64,000 bases of DNA from Trebonia kvetii. GTDB taxonomy: Bacteria; Actinomycetota; Actinomycetes; Streptosporangiales; Streptosporangiaceae. Every line of letters starts with the position of its first letter. Positions within the stretch are counted from its first letter, which is position 1. The position numbers were made by a program, and so were the translations under genes. The notes under the pieces were generated by a model. That model had not been told where the DNA came from and made no database searches. It saw only the letters and a program-made list of their open reading frames with translations. Shown piece by piece: positions 24,551 through 34,287 of the stretch. Location of the stretch: positions 930,001 through 994,000 of the forward strand of contig NZ_RPFW01000002.1 in assembly GCF_007827045.1 (NCBI RefSeq), written 5' to 3'.

Positions 24551-27007
24551 TTATTCCGCGCGCAGCAGGGCGGCGGCCGGAGTCTTGGCGGCGGCCCGGC
24601 CGGGAATCGCCGCGACCAGGTTGGCGGCCGCCAGGGCGCCGGCGATCACGGCGACGACCGTGAGCACGGGGACCGACGGCTGGGGAATGACGCTGATCTG
24701 GCGGGCGAACAGGTCCCACAGGTAGCGGCCGAGCGCGATGCCGAGCGGCACGCCGACAAGCGCCCCGGCGGCCACCGCGACGGTCGACTGCCAGGCCACC
24801 GTCGCGGCGAGCTGGCGCCTGGTCAGGCCGAGCGTCTTGAGCAGCGCGAGGTCGGCGCGGCGGCGGCGGACGGACGCGGCCAGGGTCAGCCACAGCGAGG
24901 CGACCGCGCCGGCCGCCAGAGCGCCGGCCAGGATCAGCGGGGCCGCGCCCATGGAGCGGTAGTCGGTGATCTCGGCGGGGCGCTGGACGCCGGCGATCAC
25001 GCCCCCGTTCTGCGGAGGGACGATGGGCTGCCAGCGTGTCAGCGCGGCAGCGACGTCCGCGCCCGGGCGGAGGGTAACCAGGACCTCGTTCGGCTCATTC
25101 GCCGTGACACCGGGGATGTGCTGGTAGTCAAGGACCGCGCCAGTGCCCATCTCGGTATGCAGGGTCCCGGAGACGCCGAGCGAGGGCAGCGTGGCGGTGC
25201 CGGCGATCCGCAGCCGGAACTTCGCTGGGCCGCCGTCCTGCACGGTCACCCAGTCGCCGACCTGCTTGTGCAGCGCGGCCAGGGTGGCGGCGCCGAGCAC
25301 CACCTCGTCCGGCGCCCGCAGCCCGTGGCCGGACAGCAGCGGCGGTGCGATCGGCGATCCCAGGGTCATGCCGAGGACGGGGACTGCCTGGCCCTCGATG
25401 CTGGCCGTTGCGTACCAGACGCCGGTCCACGCGGCGACCGCCGGGTCGGAGTCGAGGACAGGGGCGGCGCCGGCGACGGTGCCCCCCGTATTGCCGGAAC
25501 TCAGGTCGAAGGTCCAGTTCCAGCCGTACAGCGCGGGGTGCGAGACCAGCGTCGTCAGGCTCGACCCGAACGTGATCGTCGCCATCATGACTACGCTGGC
25601 GAGCACGGTGCCGAGGATGGCGGGTGCCACGGTCACCTGGTCGCGGTCCGTGCCCGGGCCGAACGCCAGCCGGACACCCTCGGTGGCCGGCACCGGCAGG
25701 CCGAGCGCCTGCGCCGCGCGGACGGCACGCACGCCAAGCGGACGGTACGGCCGGACGCCGGCGTCCGGCGCGCGGGGGACGCGGCGGCGGGCGATGACCA
25801 GGGCGGCGCCGGACATGATGGCGATGATCACCGCGATGCCGCCGCCGAGCGTGATCCAGTCGAGCGCCACGCCCGGGGTCGGGTAGACCACCCGGATCGC
25901 GCCAAGGGGCGCGAGCGGGGACAGGGCGACCGCGACGGCCGCGGCGAGCAGCGCGCCGAGTGCGATGGCGGCAAGGACCCCGGGCATGCCGTCGGCCGTC
26001 GTCACGGCCGGGCCCGCGCCGAGCGCGCGCATGGTCGCGAGGTCAGCGGTGTCGCGGCGCAACTGGCGCCCGATGACCTGCCCCGCGATGATCAGCGCGG
26101 CCAGGGCGGCGATGCCGCCGAAGACCGCCAGGGCGATCGAGGTGGGCGCGATGGCGCGCTGCGCCTTGGCCACGGTGAGCGAGGCGTCGTAGAACTCGAT
26201 GGGGAACCCGGCGGGCAGCACCCCCTGGATGGCGGCTTCCACATCGGGCACCTTCGTCCCCGGGCGCAGCTGGACGGCGGTCTCGGTGAAGTCGGCGCAG
26301 CAGCCGATCAGCTTCCTGGTCAGCGCGGGGGTGAACAGGGCGCCCCCGTCGCGCTGGGTGTCGATGTCGTCCTGCGTTTCCTCGGCGCTGTAGACGACCG
26401 CGCCGACGACCGTGACCCGTTGCCTGGCGGCCGGCGTGACGTGCTTGCCCGCGTACAGCTCCACCAGCTGCGCGTTCGTGTAGAACCCGAGCTCGGCGAC
26501 GGTGCCGACGCGGACCGAGCCCGGGGTTCCCTTGGCGTCGATCGCGATCTCGTCCGGGCGGGACGGGTCGGGCAGCCGCCCCTCGACGGCGGTGGCCCGG
26601 TCGGTGGTGAAGTACTCGCCGTCCAGGCTGCCGGGCAGCGGCCCGCCGATGTACGGAGCCGGCACCGGCTCTCCGTCCACGCCGAGGATCGCCACGTTCA
26701 GCCCGGAGTAGCTGGCGACATGCCGGACGGCCGGCAGCGCGGCGATCTTCTGGATGACCGCGGGGTCGTAGCCGGGCGCGCCGGAGGGTCCCGATAGCCC
26801 GGTCAGCACCGTCAAGTCGGAGGGGTTCGTGGCGGCCAGGTACGTGAGGTACGCGCCCTGGGTGCGGCGGGCCGCGGCGACCGAACCCATGGCGAGGCCG
26901 CCGACGAGGCCGAGCAGCAGGGTGATCGCGAGATAGCCGGTCCACCGCCGCGACAGGGTGCAGCGGAACCGGTACCAGGCAACGCGGAAGGCGTCTGCGG
27001 CGCGCAT
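24551..27007 (-). CDS. FtsX-type ABC transporter permease (paralogue 1, intact)
   Basis: Integral membrane permease of about 818 residues with the duplicated FtsX/MacB-like organisation: an N-terminal helix (YLAITLLLGLVGGLAMGSVAAARRT), a large extracytoplasmic domain, a central helix cluster (around residues 290-420), a second extracytoplasmic domain and a final three-helix block. The C-terminal block SVRRRRADLALLKTLGLTRRQLAATVAWQ followed by two helices and LLRAE is the conserved FtsX core. Such proteins work with a MacB/LolD-type ATPase in mechanotransmission or lipid and peptide export. No ATPase is adjacent; the nearest candidate is at 35886. I use the ATG at 27007; the upstream TTG gives three more residues. 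Confidence 0.85.
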   Translation of the reverse strand: MRAADAFRVAWYRFRCTLSRRWTGYLAITLLLGLVGGLAMGSVAAARRTQGAYLTYLAATNPSDLTVLTGLSGPSGAPGYDPAVIQKIAALPAVRHVASYSGLNVAILGVDGEPVPAPYIGGPLPGSLDGEYFTTDRATAVEGRLPDPSRPDEIAIDAKGTPGSVRVGTVAELGFYTNAQLVELYAGKHVTPAARQRVTVVGAVVYSAEETQDDIDTQRDGGALFTPALTRKLIGCCADFTETAVQLRPGTKVPDVEAAIQGVLPAGFPIEFYDASLTVAKAQRAIAPTSIALAVFGGIAALAALIIAGQVIGRQLRRDTADLATMRALGAGPAVTTADGMPGVLAAIALGALLAAAVAVALSPLAPLGAIRVVYPTPGVALDWITLGGGIAVIIAIMSGAALVIARRRVPRAPDAGVRPYRPLGVRAVRAAQALGLPVPATEGVRLAFGPGTDRDQVTVAPAILGTVLASVVMMATITFGSSLTTLVSHPALYGWNWTFDLSSGNTGGTVAGAAPVLDSDPAVAAWTGVWYATASIEGQAVPVLGMTLGSPIAPPLLSGHGLRAPDEVVLGAATLAALHKQVGDWVTVQDGGPAKFRLRIAGTATLPSLGVSGTLHTEMGTGAVLDYQHIPGVTANEPNEVLVTLRPGADVAAALTRWQPIVPPQNGGVIAGVQRPAEITDYRSMGAAPLILAGALAAGAVASLWLTLAASVRRRRADLALLKTLGLTRRQLAATVAWQSTVAVAAGALVGVPLGIALGRYLWDLFARQISVIPQPSVPVLTVVAVIAGALAAANLVAAIPGRAAAKTPAAALLRAE

Positions 27008-27099
27008 AGGACGCAAGTATGGCGATAAGCCGGGGCTGGCGACAGAGGGCCAGCGCGCAGGCCAGCGGTGGTGCTACCACACCGGGCGGCACCCGGGGG

Positions 27100-28476
27100 T
27101 CAGTGGGGCGGCGCCAGACGATAGATCGCGCCTGCGGCGTCGTCGCTCACGTACAGCGCGCCGTCCGGTCCTGGCACCGCGTCCACGGGGCGTCCCCAGA
27201 AGCTGCCGTCGGCGTTCTGGAAGCCGCCGGTCAGGGTGACACCGGGCAGCAGGGTGCGCTTGGCGGAGTCCCAGTCCAGCCACAGCACGGCGGGCGACCG
27301 CGGCGGCTGGCGGTCCCACGAGCCGTGCGCGGCGACCGCGGCACCGCTCGTCCACGGCGCCGGGAGCTTGCTGCCGGCCAGGAAGGTCATGCCAAGCGGC
27401 GCGCTGTGCGCGGGGACCCCGACCTCGACGGGCTTCAGCGCCGCGCAGTCAAGCGCGCCGCCGCCCGGGTTGGTGACCGCGTTGGGGACGAGCGGCACGT
27501 TCGCGAGGGAGCCCGCCGGGTGGTTGCCGTCCTGGTCCGGGTCGCAGTAGGGCCAGCCCAGGTCACGGCCAGCCGTGACTGGCACGACCTCGTCGGGCGG
27601 GTGCTCGTTGACATACGCCCTGATGACCTGGCCGAACGCGTCGCTGAACGACGTGTGGGGCCCGTGCGCCGGGTACGGGATGTTGTCCCGCTCGTTCACC
27701 GCGGTCCAGACCGTGCCGTCCGGCGCCACCGCGAGGCCCTCGCCGTTGCGGATGCCGCGCTCCACCACGCGCAGGTCCGTCCCGTCCGGGCGCACCGCCA
27801 TGATCACCGCGCGCTGCGGCATCATCGTCCGGTCATCGGGGTTGGCGTTGGACGAGCTGCCCACGTTGAAGTAGACGGTGCCGTCCGCGGCGACCGTCAC
27901 GTCCTTCATCCGATGCACGTCATCACCGGCCGGGTCGGGGTCGGGCAGAGCCGCCGCGAGCACCGTCCGGGCGCCGCCGATCCCGCGGGGACCCCACGGG
28001 TAGCGGTCGATCTGGTTCGACTCCGCGACGTAAAGCACCGTCGCGCCGCCGACCGTGGCGAACGCCAGGCCCTGCGGGTTGCTCAGCCCGGACAGCAGCG
28101 TCGTCACGGTCGCGGTGCCCGCCGTGTCCGGCCGCAGCTCCACCACGCTGCCGCGAGCCGGCTGGCTGACCAGGAGGTCGCCCTCGGGAGTCCACGCCTC
28201 CATCCGCGCGTCCGGCACGCGTGCCCACACCGTCGCGGTCCAGCCGGCCGACACGGTGAGCGTGTGCGGCGCGGACAGCGCTCCGCCGCCCTCGCCCGCC
28301 GGCACGACGAGCGTCGTCGTCGAGTCCGCCGCCGCCGCATAGGCGATGGCCGGCAGCGACTGCGAGACCGAAGGCGCCGCGGCGGTCGGCCCCTGGCCGG
28401 AGGCAGCGGAGCAGGCCGCGACCGCCGCGACGGCCGCACCCGCGAGCGGCGGCAGGACAAAACGACGGAAGACCAC
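27100..28476 (-). CDS. Lipoprotein of the sorbosone/PQQ-dependent glucose dehydrogenase-like beta-propeller family
   Basis: Exported protein of about 458 residues. With the GTG at 28476 it begins FRRFVLPPLAGAAVAAVAAC, a short signal peptide ending in a lipobox cysteine, so it is probably membrane-anchored outside. The rest is a six-bladed beta-propeller of the soluble glucose/sorbosone dehydrogenase type: MKDVTVAADGTVYFNVGSS, RGIRNGEGLAVAPDGTVWTAVNERD, DLGWPYCDPD and APLGMTFLAGSKLP are characteristic. Family members oxidise sugars with PQQ, but many actinobacterial members are uncharacterised and PQQ synthesis genes are not in this window, so catalytic activity is unproven. It sits 92 bp upstream of FtsX paralogue 1 on the same strand and could be co-transcribed. 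Confidence 0.82.
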   Translation of the reverse strand: MVFRRFVLPPLAGAAVAAVAACSAASGQGPTAAAPSVSQSLPAIAYAAAADSTTTLVVPAGEGGGALSAPHTLTVSAGWTATVWARVPDARMEAWTPEGDLLVSQPARGSVVELRPDTAGTATVTTLLSGLSNPQGLAFATVGGATVLYVAESNQIDRYPWGPRGIGGARTVLAAALPDPDPAGDDVHRMKDVTVAADGTVYFNVGSSSNANPDDRTMMPQRAVIMAVRPDGTDLRVVERGIRNGEGLAVAPDGTVWTAVNERDNIPYPAHGPHTSFSDAFGQVIRAYVNEHPPDEVVPVTAGRDLGWPYCDPDQDGNHPAGSLANVPLVPNAVTNPGGGALDCAALKPVEVGVPAHSAPLGMTFLAGSKLPAPWTSGAAVAAHGSWDRQPPRSPAVLWLDWDSAKRTLLPGVTLTGGFQNADGSFWGRPVDAVPGPDGALYVSDDAAGAIYRLAPPH

Positions 28477-28634
28477 GAACCCATCATCCCGAACGGTTCC
28501 CTGTTCCACCGGGCCCCGCCGCGATTTCCCGTGGGAATGCGGCCCGTCAGACACCTGATGTGTGGGCAGTACCACCCGCCCTGGTGTGTCCGCCCCCTTG
28601 CCAGGCATCGGGGCGAGCCGGTGGAATGCTGCCC

Positions 28635-31523
28635 ATGGCGACGGTCTGGATGCGGCTGCGTGCGGACATGCGCGCGCGATGGCGGGTGATGCTCGGGCTC
28701 GCGCTGCTCCGCGGCCTGGTCGGCGGCGCGGCGCTGACCGCCGCGGCGGGCGCCAGGCGCACCGAGACCGCCTATCCGCGGCTACTCGCGTGGGCGAACG
28801 CCTCCCAGGTGACCGTCATCGTGACCGACGCCGACTCGAAGCCGCAGGCCGGCGTCCCCCCCGGAGCCACGGCCATGCTGCTCGCGGGCGCCGCGCAGGA
28901 TCACTGCCCGCCCGGGGTGTGCACCGTCACCGCCGACCAGCGGCCAGGCGAGATCAAGAACTACACCGGGATCAGGGACACCCCGCTGCTTCTCGGTCTC
29001 GTCCTTGCCGTGCTCGCCGTCGGCACGCTGATCCACGTGCTGGTCACCGGGGTGCGCCGGCGGCGCCGCGACCTGGCGGTGCTCAAGGCCCTCGGCTGCA
29101 CCAGGTGGCGGCCACTTCTGGGCCTCGCGCTGCTGCTCGGCCTGCTCGGCGGGGTCGTGCTCGCCGCCGCGGCCGGAGCACGGCGCACCGACACGGCCTA
29201 CCCCCGCTCGCTGGCCTGGGCCAACGCCTCGCAAATGGACATCGTGCCGCAGGGCACCGGGCAACACGGCTACTTCGACGCGCTCGCGAAGCTTCCGCAG
29301 GTCCAGTCCATGGCCACCGGCCAGCTGTTCCAGGCGGCGCTGCCCTCGCACCGGCAGACGCCGGTGCAGCTCATCTCAAGCCTGGACGGCGGTTACGGCA
29401 CCCGGGTGGACCGGGCCCGGATCCTCGCCGGCCACCTGTTCAACGAGAACACGGCCGGCCAGGCGATGATCAACCAGGCGATGGCCGCCGCCGAGCACCT
29501 GCGCCCCGGCGATAAGGTGCGCGTGCTCGGCGTGCCCAACAGTCAGAAGACAGGAACGCCCGACTACTCCAAGGCCGCCATCCTCACCTTCACGGTGACC
29601 GCCATCGTGACGCTCGACCCGGAGATGGACATCACGGACGGCGGCTACGGCGCGCCAGCGGTCCTCGTCACCGCGCCGTTCACGGCCACCTCGATGGCCG
29701 GCGCGCTCAGCTTCGGCACTCTGGCCGCGGTCCGTCTCGTGCCTGGCACGTCCGTGACCAGATTCATCGCCACCGCTAGCGCTCTGGCCGTCAAGTACAA
29801 GGGCACCCTTGGGCGGATCGATGTGATCAGCCAGGCAGACCAGGTGACCGCCCTCGAGCAGGCGGCCCGCCCGCAAGCCGTCGCACTCGCCGCCTTCGCC
29901 GCGCTGGCCGGCCTCATCGCGCTCGCCGTGCTCAGCCAGCTGCTCAGCAGGCAGCTCGCCCTGGAAGCGGCGGAGTTCCCGGTGCTTCGCGCCTTCGGCG
30001 CGACTCGGGGCACCCTGGTCGCGATCTCCCTGGCACGGCTCGCCATCGTCACCGTTACCGGGGCGATCTTCGCGCTCGGCATCGCCGTCGCGGCCTCGCC
30101 GCTGATGCCGATCGGGCCGGCCAGGGCCGTCGAGCCCGCGCCAGGCGTCGAGGTCAACCTGGCCATCCTGGGGGCCGGGGTCGCCATGATCACCCTGCTG
30201 CCGCTCCTCGTGCTCAGCCCCGTAGCCTGGCGGACCGCCACCCGGGCGGCCGGGCCGCTCGGCGTCGCCGAGCCCGGATCGCGGCGGGGACGCCCGTCGC
30301 GGCTCGCCGCCCTGCTGACAAGGACCGGCTCGGTGCCAGGCAGCATCGGCGTCCGGCTCGCCTTCGAGCCCGGCCGCGGCAGGACCGCCGTGCCGGTCCG
30401 CTCCGCCTTGGCGGGCAGCATCATCGCGGTCGCGGCCGTGGCGGCGGCCGTCGTATTCGGCACTAGCCTGGTCATGCTGATCGGAACGCCGACCGAATAC
30501 GGGCAGAACTGGGACGCGGTCACCGATCTCGGCTTCGGCGGCGTGACCCCGCAGATGGCGGACCAGTTCCTCGCCGCCTCCCCAGCGGTCGCCACGTACG
30601 ACGCGGGCGACTACGGCCAGGTCACTATCAACCACAAATCAGTCGCCGCGATCAGCCTTGCCGAGGGCAGCGGCTACCTGACACTGCTGGCCGGCCGCGG
30701 ACCGCGCGGCCCCGGGGAGATCGCGCTCGGCGCGCGGACCCTGAGCGGCCTGGGCCTCCGGCTCGGACAGACCATCCAGGTCACGGCCAACCACGAGAAT
30801 TCGAGGACGCCGGACGAGACCACGGCCATGAAGATCGTGGGAGTCGTTGTGCTGCCCCGGTTCGCGCGCGGCACCTTCGCGCCCACCGGACTCGGCACCG
30901 GCGCGGTGGTGACCGCGAGCGTGCTTTCCGAGCCCGACCTGACGACCGGCTGCCCGAGATCGCCGTGCTACAACTTCTTCCTGCTCCGTTACCGGCCCGG
31001 CACGGACATGGCGGCACAGGAGGCCGGGCTGACCAAGGCCCTGCGGGCGAGCGGTTGCCCGATCGGCTCCTGCGATACCACCGGCGACCAGCGCCCGGCC
31101 GAGATCAGGAACTACGCGAGCGTACGGAACGTACCGCTCGTCCTCGGCGCGGTGCTCGTCCTGCTCGCCGTCGCCACCATCGCGCACGTGCTGCTTACCA
31201 GTGTCCGCAGAAGACGCCGCGACCTGGCAGTGCTCAAGACGCTCGGCTGCACCCGCGGCCAAGTGCAGCGCCTGGTGGCCTGGGAGGCCACCGCGCTGGC
31301 AACCGCCGCGCTGCTCGCCGGGATACCGCTTGGCGTGCTCGCGGGCCGTCAGGCCTGGGCGTTCTTCGCAAACACGGCGGGCGTCGCACCCGGGCCCGAC
31401 GTCCCGCTTCCGCTGATCCTGCTCGCCATCCCTGCCACGCTGCTGCTTGCGAACCTGATCGCCGCCTGGCCGGGCTGGACTGCCGCCCGGATCCGCCCCG
31501 CCGTCGCGCTCCGCGCCGAATGA
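28635..31523 (+). CDS. Chimeric FtsX-type ABC permease (paralogue 2) with internal duplication
   Basis: Membrane protein of about 962 residues. Its last 800 residues form a nearly complete FtsX-type permease ending in TSVRRRRRDLAVLKTLGCTR, two helices and ALRAE. The first 160 residues are a second, collapsed permease: an N-terminal helix (LGLALLRGLVGGAALTAAAGARRTETAYPRLLAWANAS), a jump over the whole middle, then a C-terminal segment (DQRPGEIKNYTGIRDTPLLLG, VTGVRRRRRDLAVLKALGCTR), after which LLGLALLLGLLGG restarts the main copy. Both segments are closely similar to parts of the main copy, so the gene arose by recombination between paralogues. Start 28635 follows GGTGGA by 9 nt. Whether the chimera is functional is open. 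Confidence 0.82.
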   Translation: MATVWMRLRADMRARWRVMLGLALLRGLVGGAALTAAAGARRTETAYPRLLAWANASQVTVIVTDADSKPQAGVPPGATAMLLAGAAQDHCPPGVCTVTADQRPGEIKNYTGIRDTPLLLGLVLAVLAVGTLIHVLVTGVRRRRRDLAVLKALGCTRWRPLLGLALLLGLLGGVVLAAAAGARRTDTAYPRSLAWANASQMDIVPQGTGQHGYFDALAKLPQVQSMATGQLFQAALPSHRQTPVQLISSLDGGYGTRVDRARILAGHLFNENTAGQAMINQAMAAAEHLRPGDKVRVLGVPNSQKTGTPDYSKAAILTFTVTAIVTLDPEMDITDGGYGAPAVLVTAPFTATSMAGALSFGTLAAVRLVPGTSVTRFIATASALAVKYKGTLGRIDVISQADQVTALEQAARPQAVALAAFAALAGLIALAVLSQLLSRQLALEAAEFPVLRAFGATRGTLVAISLARLAIVTVTGAIFALGIAVAASPLMPIGPARAVEPAPGVEVNLAILGAGVAMITLLPLLVLSPVAWRTATRAAGPLGVAEPGSRRGRPSRLAALLTRTGSVPGSIGVRLAFEPGRGRTAVPVRSALAGSIIAVAAVAAAVVFGTSLVMLIGTPTEYGQNWDAVTDLGFGGVTPQMADQFLAASPAVATYDAGDYGQVTINHKSVAAISLAEGSGYLTLLAGRGPRGPGEIALGARTLSGLGLRLGQTIQVTANHENSRTPDETTAMKIVGVVVLPRFARGTFAPTGLGTGAVVTASVLSEPDLTTGCPRSPCYNFFLLRYRPGTDMAAQEAGLTKALRASGCPIGSCDTTGDQRPAEIRNYASVRNVPLVLGAVLVLLAVATIAHVLLTSVRRRRRDLAVLKTLGCTRGQVQRLVAWEATALATAALLAGIPLGVLAGRQAWAFFANTAGVAPGPDVPLPLILLAIPATLLLANLIAAWPGWTAARIRPAVALRAE

Positions 31524-31591
31524 CCCGGCCCTGCGACTCCGACGTCAACCATAGAAGCCGTGGACGCCACGGACCGGGCGGGGCAACCGGC

Positions 31592-33244
31592 TCAGCGCGT
31601 CCCGAATGGCTGACTCTCCCGCGCCGGCTGAATCGGCTGGGCTTCGGCGACCAGGTCCGCGTCCGAGGACAGGGCGACGGCCTCGGCGAGCACGTCGGCG
31701 TGCGGCTGGCCGAGCGCGCGGCGGGCCAGGGCGATCGTCGCGAGCACGGTGGCACGATTCTCCTGGCCGACGTCGGCCGCCAGGGCCGACGCGCACAGCG
31801 GCTCGACCTCACCGAACCTGCCTTGCCTCAGCCGCGCCAGCGCCAGGGTGTGCGCAAACGCGGCGTGATGCACGGGCTCTTTCCTCTGGTCATGGGGATA
31901 GCTGGCCACGATCCACTGCACCCGGCTCGCGGCTTCGTCGAGCACTCCTGGCGGCAGGTCAGGCATGAGCAGCACGTTGTACTCCACGCTGTGCAGCGAG
32001 CGCGCAAGCACCCGCGCATGCGGGCCCGCGGGCATGCCGAAGCCCGTGTGCAGCTCAAGCAGCTCATCGAACCGCCCCTGGCGGCGTAGCAGCATGGCGA
32101 TGTCTCCTGCGCCCAGCCGTACACCAGGATCGCCGCGCCGGAAGGCGCGCAGCGCCGCCTCTGGGTCAAAGATCGCGCTGAGCACCGCCGCGCGCACTTC
32201 AGGGATGTCCTCACCCGTCGCCGGCCTGGCCGCCGTCATCGCGCGCACGTCTGCATAGGGCAGCCCGCGTGCCTGCCTGGACATGATGACCGCGGCGAGG
32301 GCGGTGTGGCGGACGCCGTCGGTCAAGTCTTTCCTTGCCAGCACTCGCTCGCAGAGCCGTTCGGCCTCCTCCTGGCCATGCGCGTCGCCCTGCCTGAGCC
32401 GCAGCAGTGCCAGCGTTAGGCACGCGATTACTGCCGCAGGCTCCAGGTCTTGCCGCTGTGCCAGGGGCGAGACGCGGCGTTCGATCAGCCGCACCGCGTC
32501 ATCGGGCAGTCGCCCGGGCAGCAGAGCCACACTGTGTTCAAGCGAGACGAGCTGGGCGGCCTGCGGCTCGGTCAGCCGCCCGCCAGGAACGTCCAGCCCT
32601 GCGTGCAGCTCAAGCAACTCCACCGTTCGTCCTGTGTTTAGCAGCTGGGATACGGTGAGCCGCGCCGCCTGCAACCTCGCCGCGCCAATGCCGGAACGCA
32701 GTTCAAGCAGCCGAGCGCCGTCGGTCGGTCTTCCAGAACGGGACCGGTATGGCAGCAGGCTAAGGAACCCCCCAAGCGCGAGCCCGTCGGCTGCGGAAAC
32801 CGCCAGCGGCGGTGTGCCGTGTCTCGAAGCCACCGCCGAGCCCGCAAGCACCAGGCCGGCGAGCAGCAAGTCCACGAGCCCGCCGGCCAGCGTGATCACC
32901 GCCCGGCGCCACACGGAGTACGCGCCCGTATACGTGACCCGGCCCTGGTTCGGCCAGCCGAGCGACACCTGGACTGTCCCGGCGCGGAATCGGATCAAGG
33001 CCCGATTGCCCCCGATCCGGAACGCCGTCACCTGCGCGCCAAGTGCCCGGCAGGCCAGCAGGTGCCCGAACTCGTGCGCGATAACGCCGGCCATCCAGGC
33101 CAGGTAAATCGTCCCGAACAGCGCCGGGGGCTGCTCCTGCGCCCCGGATTCCCCGCCGTACGCCAGCACCGGCAAGCCGATTGCGACGAACGCGACGAGC
33201 ACCGCAAGTGCTCGGCCGGCGGCGTACAGCGCGGACTTCAACAC
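31592..33244 (-). CDS. M50 (site-2 protease-like) membrane metalloprotease with helical-repeat C-terminus
   Basis: A 550-residue protein. An N-terminal helix is followed by WMAGVIAHEFGHLLACRALGA; HEFGH (residues 57-61) is the zinc-binding HExxH motif inside a membrane helix. A later hydrophobic stretch ends LSLLPYRSRSGRPTDGARLL, matching the second site-2 protease motif with its Asp-Gly. Together these suit an intramembrane metalloprotease. Residues from about 200 onward are soluble and rich in repeated helices (RLRQGDAHGQEEAERLCERVL, LALARLRQGRFGEVEPLCASAL), resembling TPR units on the cytoplasmic side. Such domains could select substrates. No obvious substrate such as an anti-sigma factor is adjacent. 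It is transcribed alone, beside the pseudogene region. Confidence 0.8.
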   Translation of the reverse strand: MLKSALYAAGRALAVLVAFVAIGLPVLAYGGESGAQEQPPALFGTIYLAWMAGVIAHEFGHLLACRALGAQVTAFRIGGNRALIRFRAGTVQVSLGWPNQGRVTYTGAYSVWRRAVITLAGGLVDLLLAGLVLAGSAVASRHGTPPLAVSAADGLALGGFLSLLPYRSRSGRPTDGARLLELRSGIGAARLQAARLTVSQLLNTGRTVELLELHAGLDVPGGRLTEPQAAQLVSLEHSVALLPGRLPDDAVRLIERRVSPLAQRQDLEPAAVIACLTLALLRLRQGDAHGQEEAERLCERVLARKDLTDGVRHTALAAVIMSRQARGLPYADVRAMTAARPATGEDIPEVRAAVLSAIFDPEAALRAFRRGDPGVRLGAGDIAMLLRRQGRFDELLELHTGFGMPAGPHARVLARSLHSVEYNVLLMPDLPPGVLDEAASRVQWIVASYPHDQRKEPVHHAAFAHTLALARLRQGRFGEVEPLCASALAADVGQENRATVLATIALARRALGQPHADVLAEAVALSSDADLVAEAQPIQPARESQPFGTR

Positions 33245-33369
33245 GCCCTAGATCATGACATGGAATGACATGGTCCGGCCCGGGTGAGCGACAAGCCGTC
33301 ATAGTCCGTTATCCGCCTGCGGTGCCGGCTGACGCCGCGCGCCGGGAGACGCTGGGCCATACTGCTCCG

Positions 33370-33660
33370 GTGGACGACAAGACCGATGAGCTGCGGGCCG
33401 CGCACGATGTGCTCGCCGAGTTCTACGCGGAACGGCTGGCCGGCGATCTTGAGCGGTCGCCCGTGGACCGGGCGGTGCTCGGGGTGTTCTGCGACCTGGT
33501 CCTCGACGCCGGGGCCGGCGTCGAAGTCGCGGACGTCGGGTGCGGGACCGGGCGGCTCGAGCCGTTCCTCGCGGCACGCGGTCTTGAGCCGCGCGGCGCG
33601 GACCTGTCGCCCGCCATGATCCGGGTGGCGCGGCGCGACAATCCAGGCTTCGACTACCAG
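33370..33660 (+). pseudogene. Methyltransferase gene fragment (N-terminal 97 codons)
   Basis: From the GTG at 33370 the frame encodes a normal start of a class I SAM methyltransferase: DELRAAHDVLAEFYAERLAG, then the SAM-binding motif EVADVGCGTGRLEPFLAARG and ADLSPAMIRVARRDNPGFDYQ. At 33660/33661 the homology stops abruptly. The continuing frame is antisense to a permease remnant and no longer resembles a methyltransferase. About two thirds of the protein, including the acceptor site, is missing. This is a truncated gene joined end-to-end to another pseudogene. Confidence 0.72.
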
Positions 33661-34129
33661 TGCCTGGGACGCGAACGCCTGCCAGGCCCAGCGGCCGGCC
33701 ACCGCACCGAACGGTATCCCGATCACCAGGGCGGCGACAGTGACTGCCGAGGCCTGCCCGAGCGCCACCGCGCGCAGCTGCGCGCGGCGCAGGCCGAGGA
33801 CCTTGAGTACCGCGTAGTCACGGCGCCTGCTACGGGCCGAGGCGACGGTGAACTGGGCGAGCACGCCGAGACCGAGCACCGCGAGCACACCGGCGAGCAC
33901 GGCGGGCGTGCCATCGATGGCCGCGTAGTTGTTCACTGTGTTCGGCCGCTGGCTGGTGACCAGGCAGGTGGACTGCTGGATGCTGGCGCAGAACGAAGCC
34001 CAGCGGCGCTCCAGGGTCGCGAGCCCTGTCTGCTTCGCGGCGCCCGGGCCGAATGAGATCAATGCGAAGTTGTAGCCCGCGCCAGCCGGCGCGGAGCTTG
34101 TGCGTGGCGAGCCGGATCACCGGGCTCAT
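33661..34129 (-). pseudogene. FtsX-type permease remnant (paralogue 3)
   Basis: The ATG at 34129 starts MSPVIRLATHKLRAGWRG, a normal FtsX-permease N-terminus. After about 18 codons the homology jumps, in a different frame, to the last extracytoplasmic stretch (GYNFALISFGPGA, matching CYNFFLLRYRPGT of paralogue 2). It continues through ASARSRRRDYAVLKVLGLRR into the first C-terminal helices, breaking at WAWQAFASQA where the methyltransferase fragment begins. So a large internal deletion with frameshift and a 3' truncation have destroyed the gene. The end retains good coding quality, which suggests recent decay. Confidence 0.75.
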
Positions 34130-34287
34130 GGGGCCGCCAGGACAAACATCATGGCGGCCAACGTTAGAGCAGGTGCACGCCCGGCCGCTAGGGAGGTGGC
34201 GCGCGGCCCCGGGTGTGCTAGTACCACCACGGTTCCGGGTGGCTCGCCCACTGGCGCCCACGTCTCCCATATAGGAAAACTTGGACC

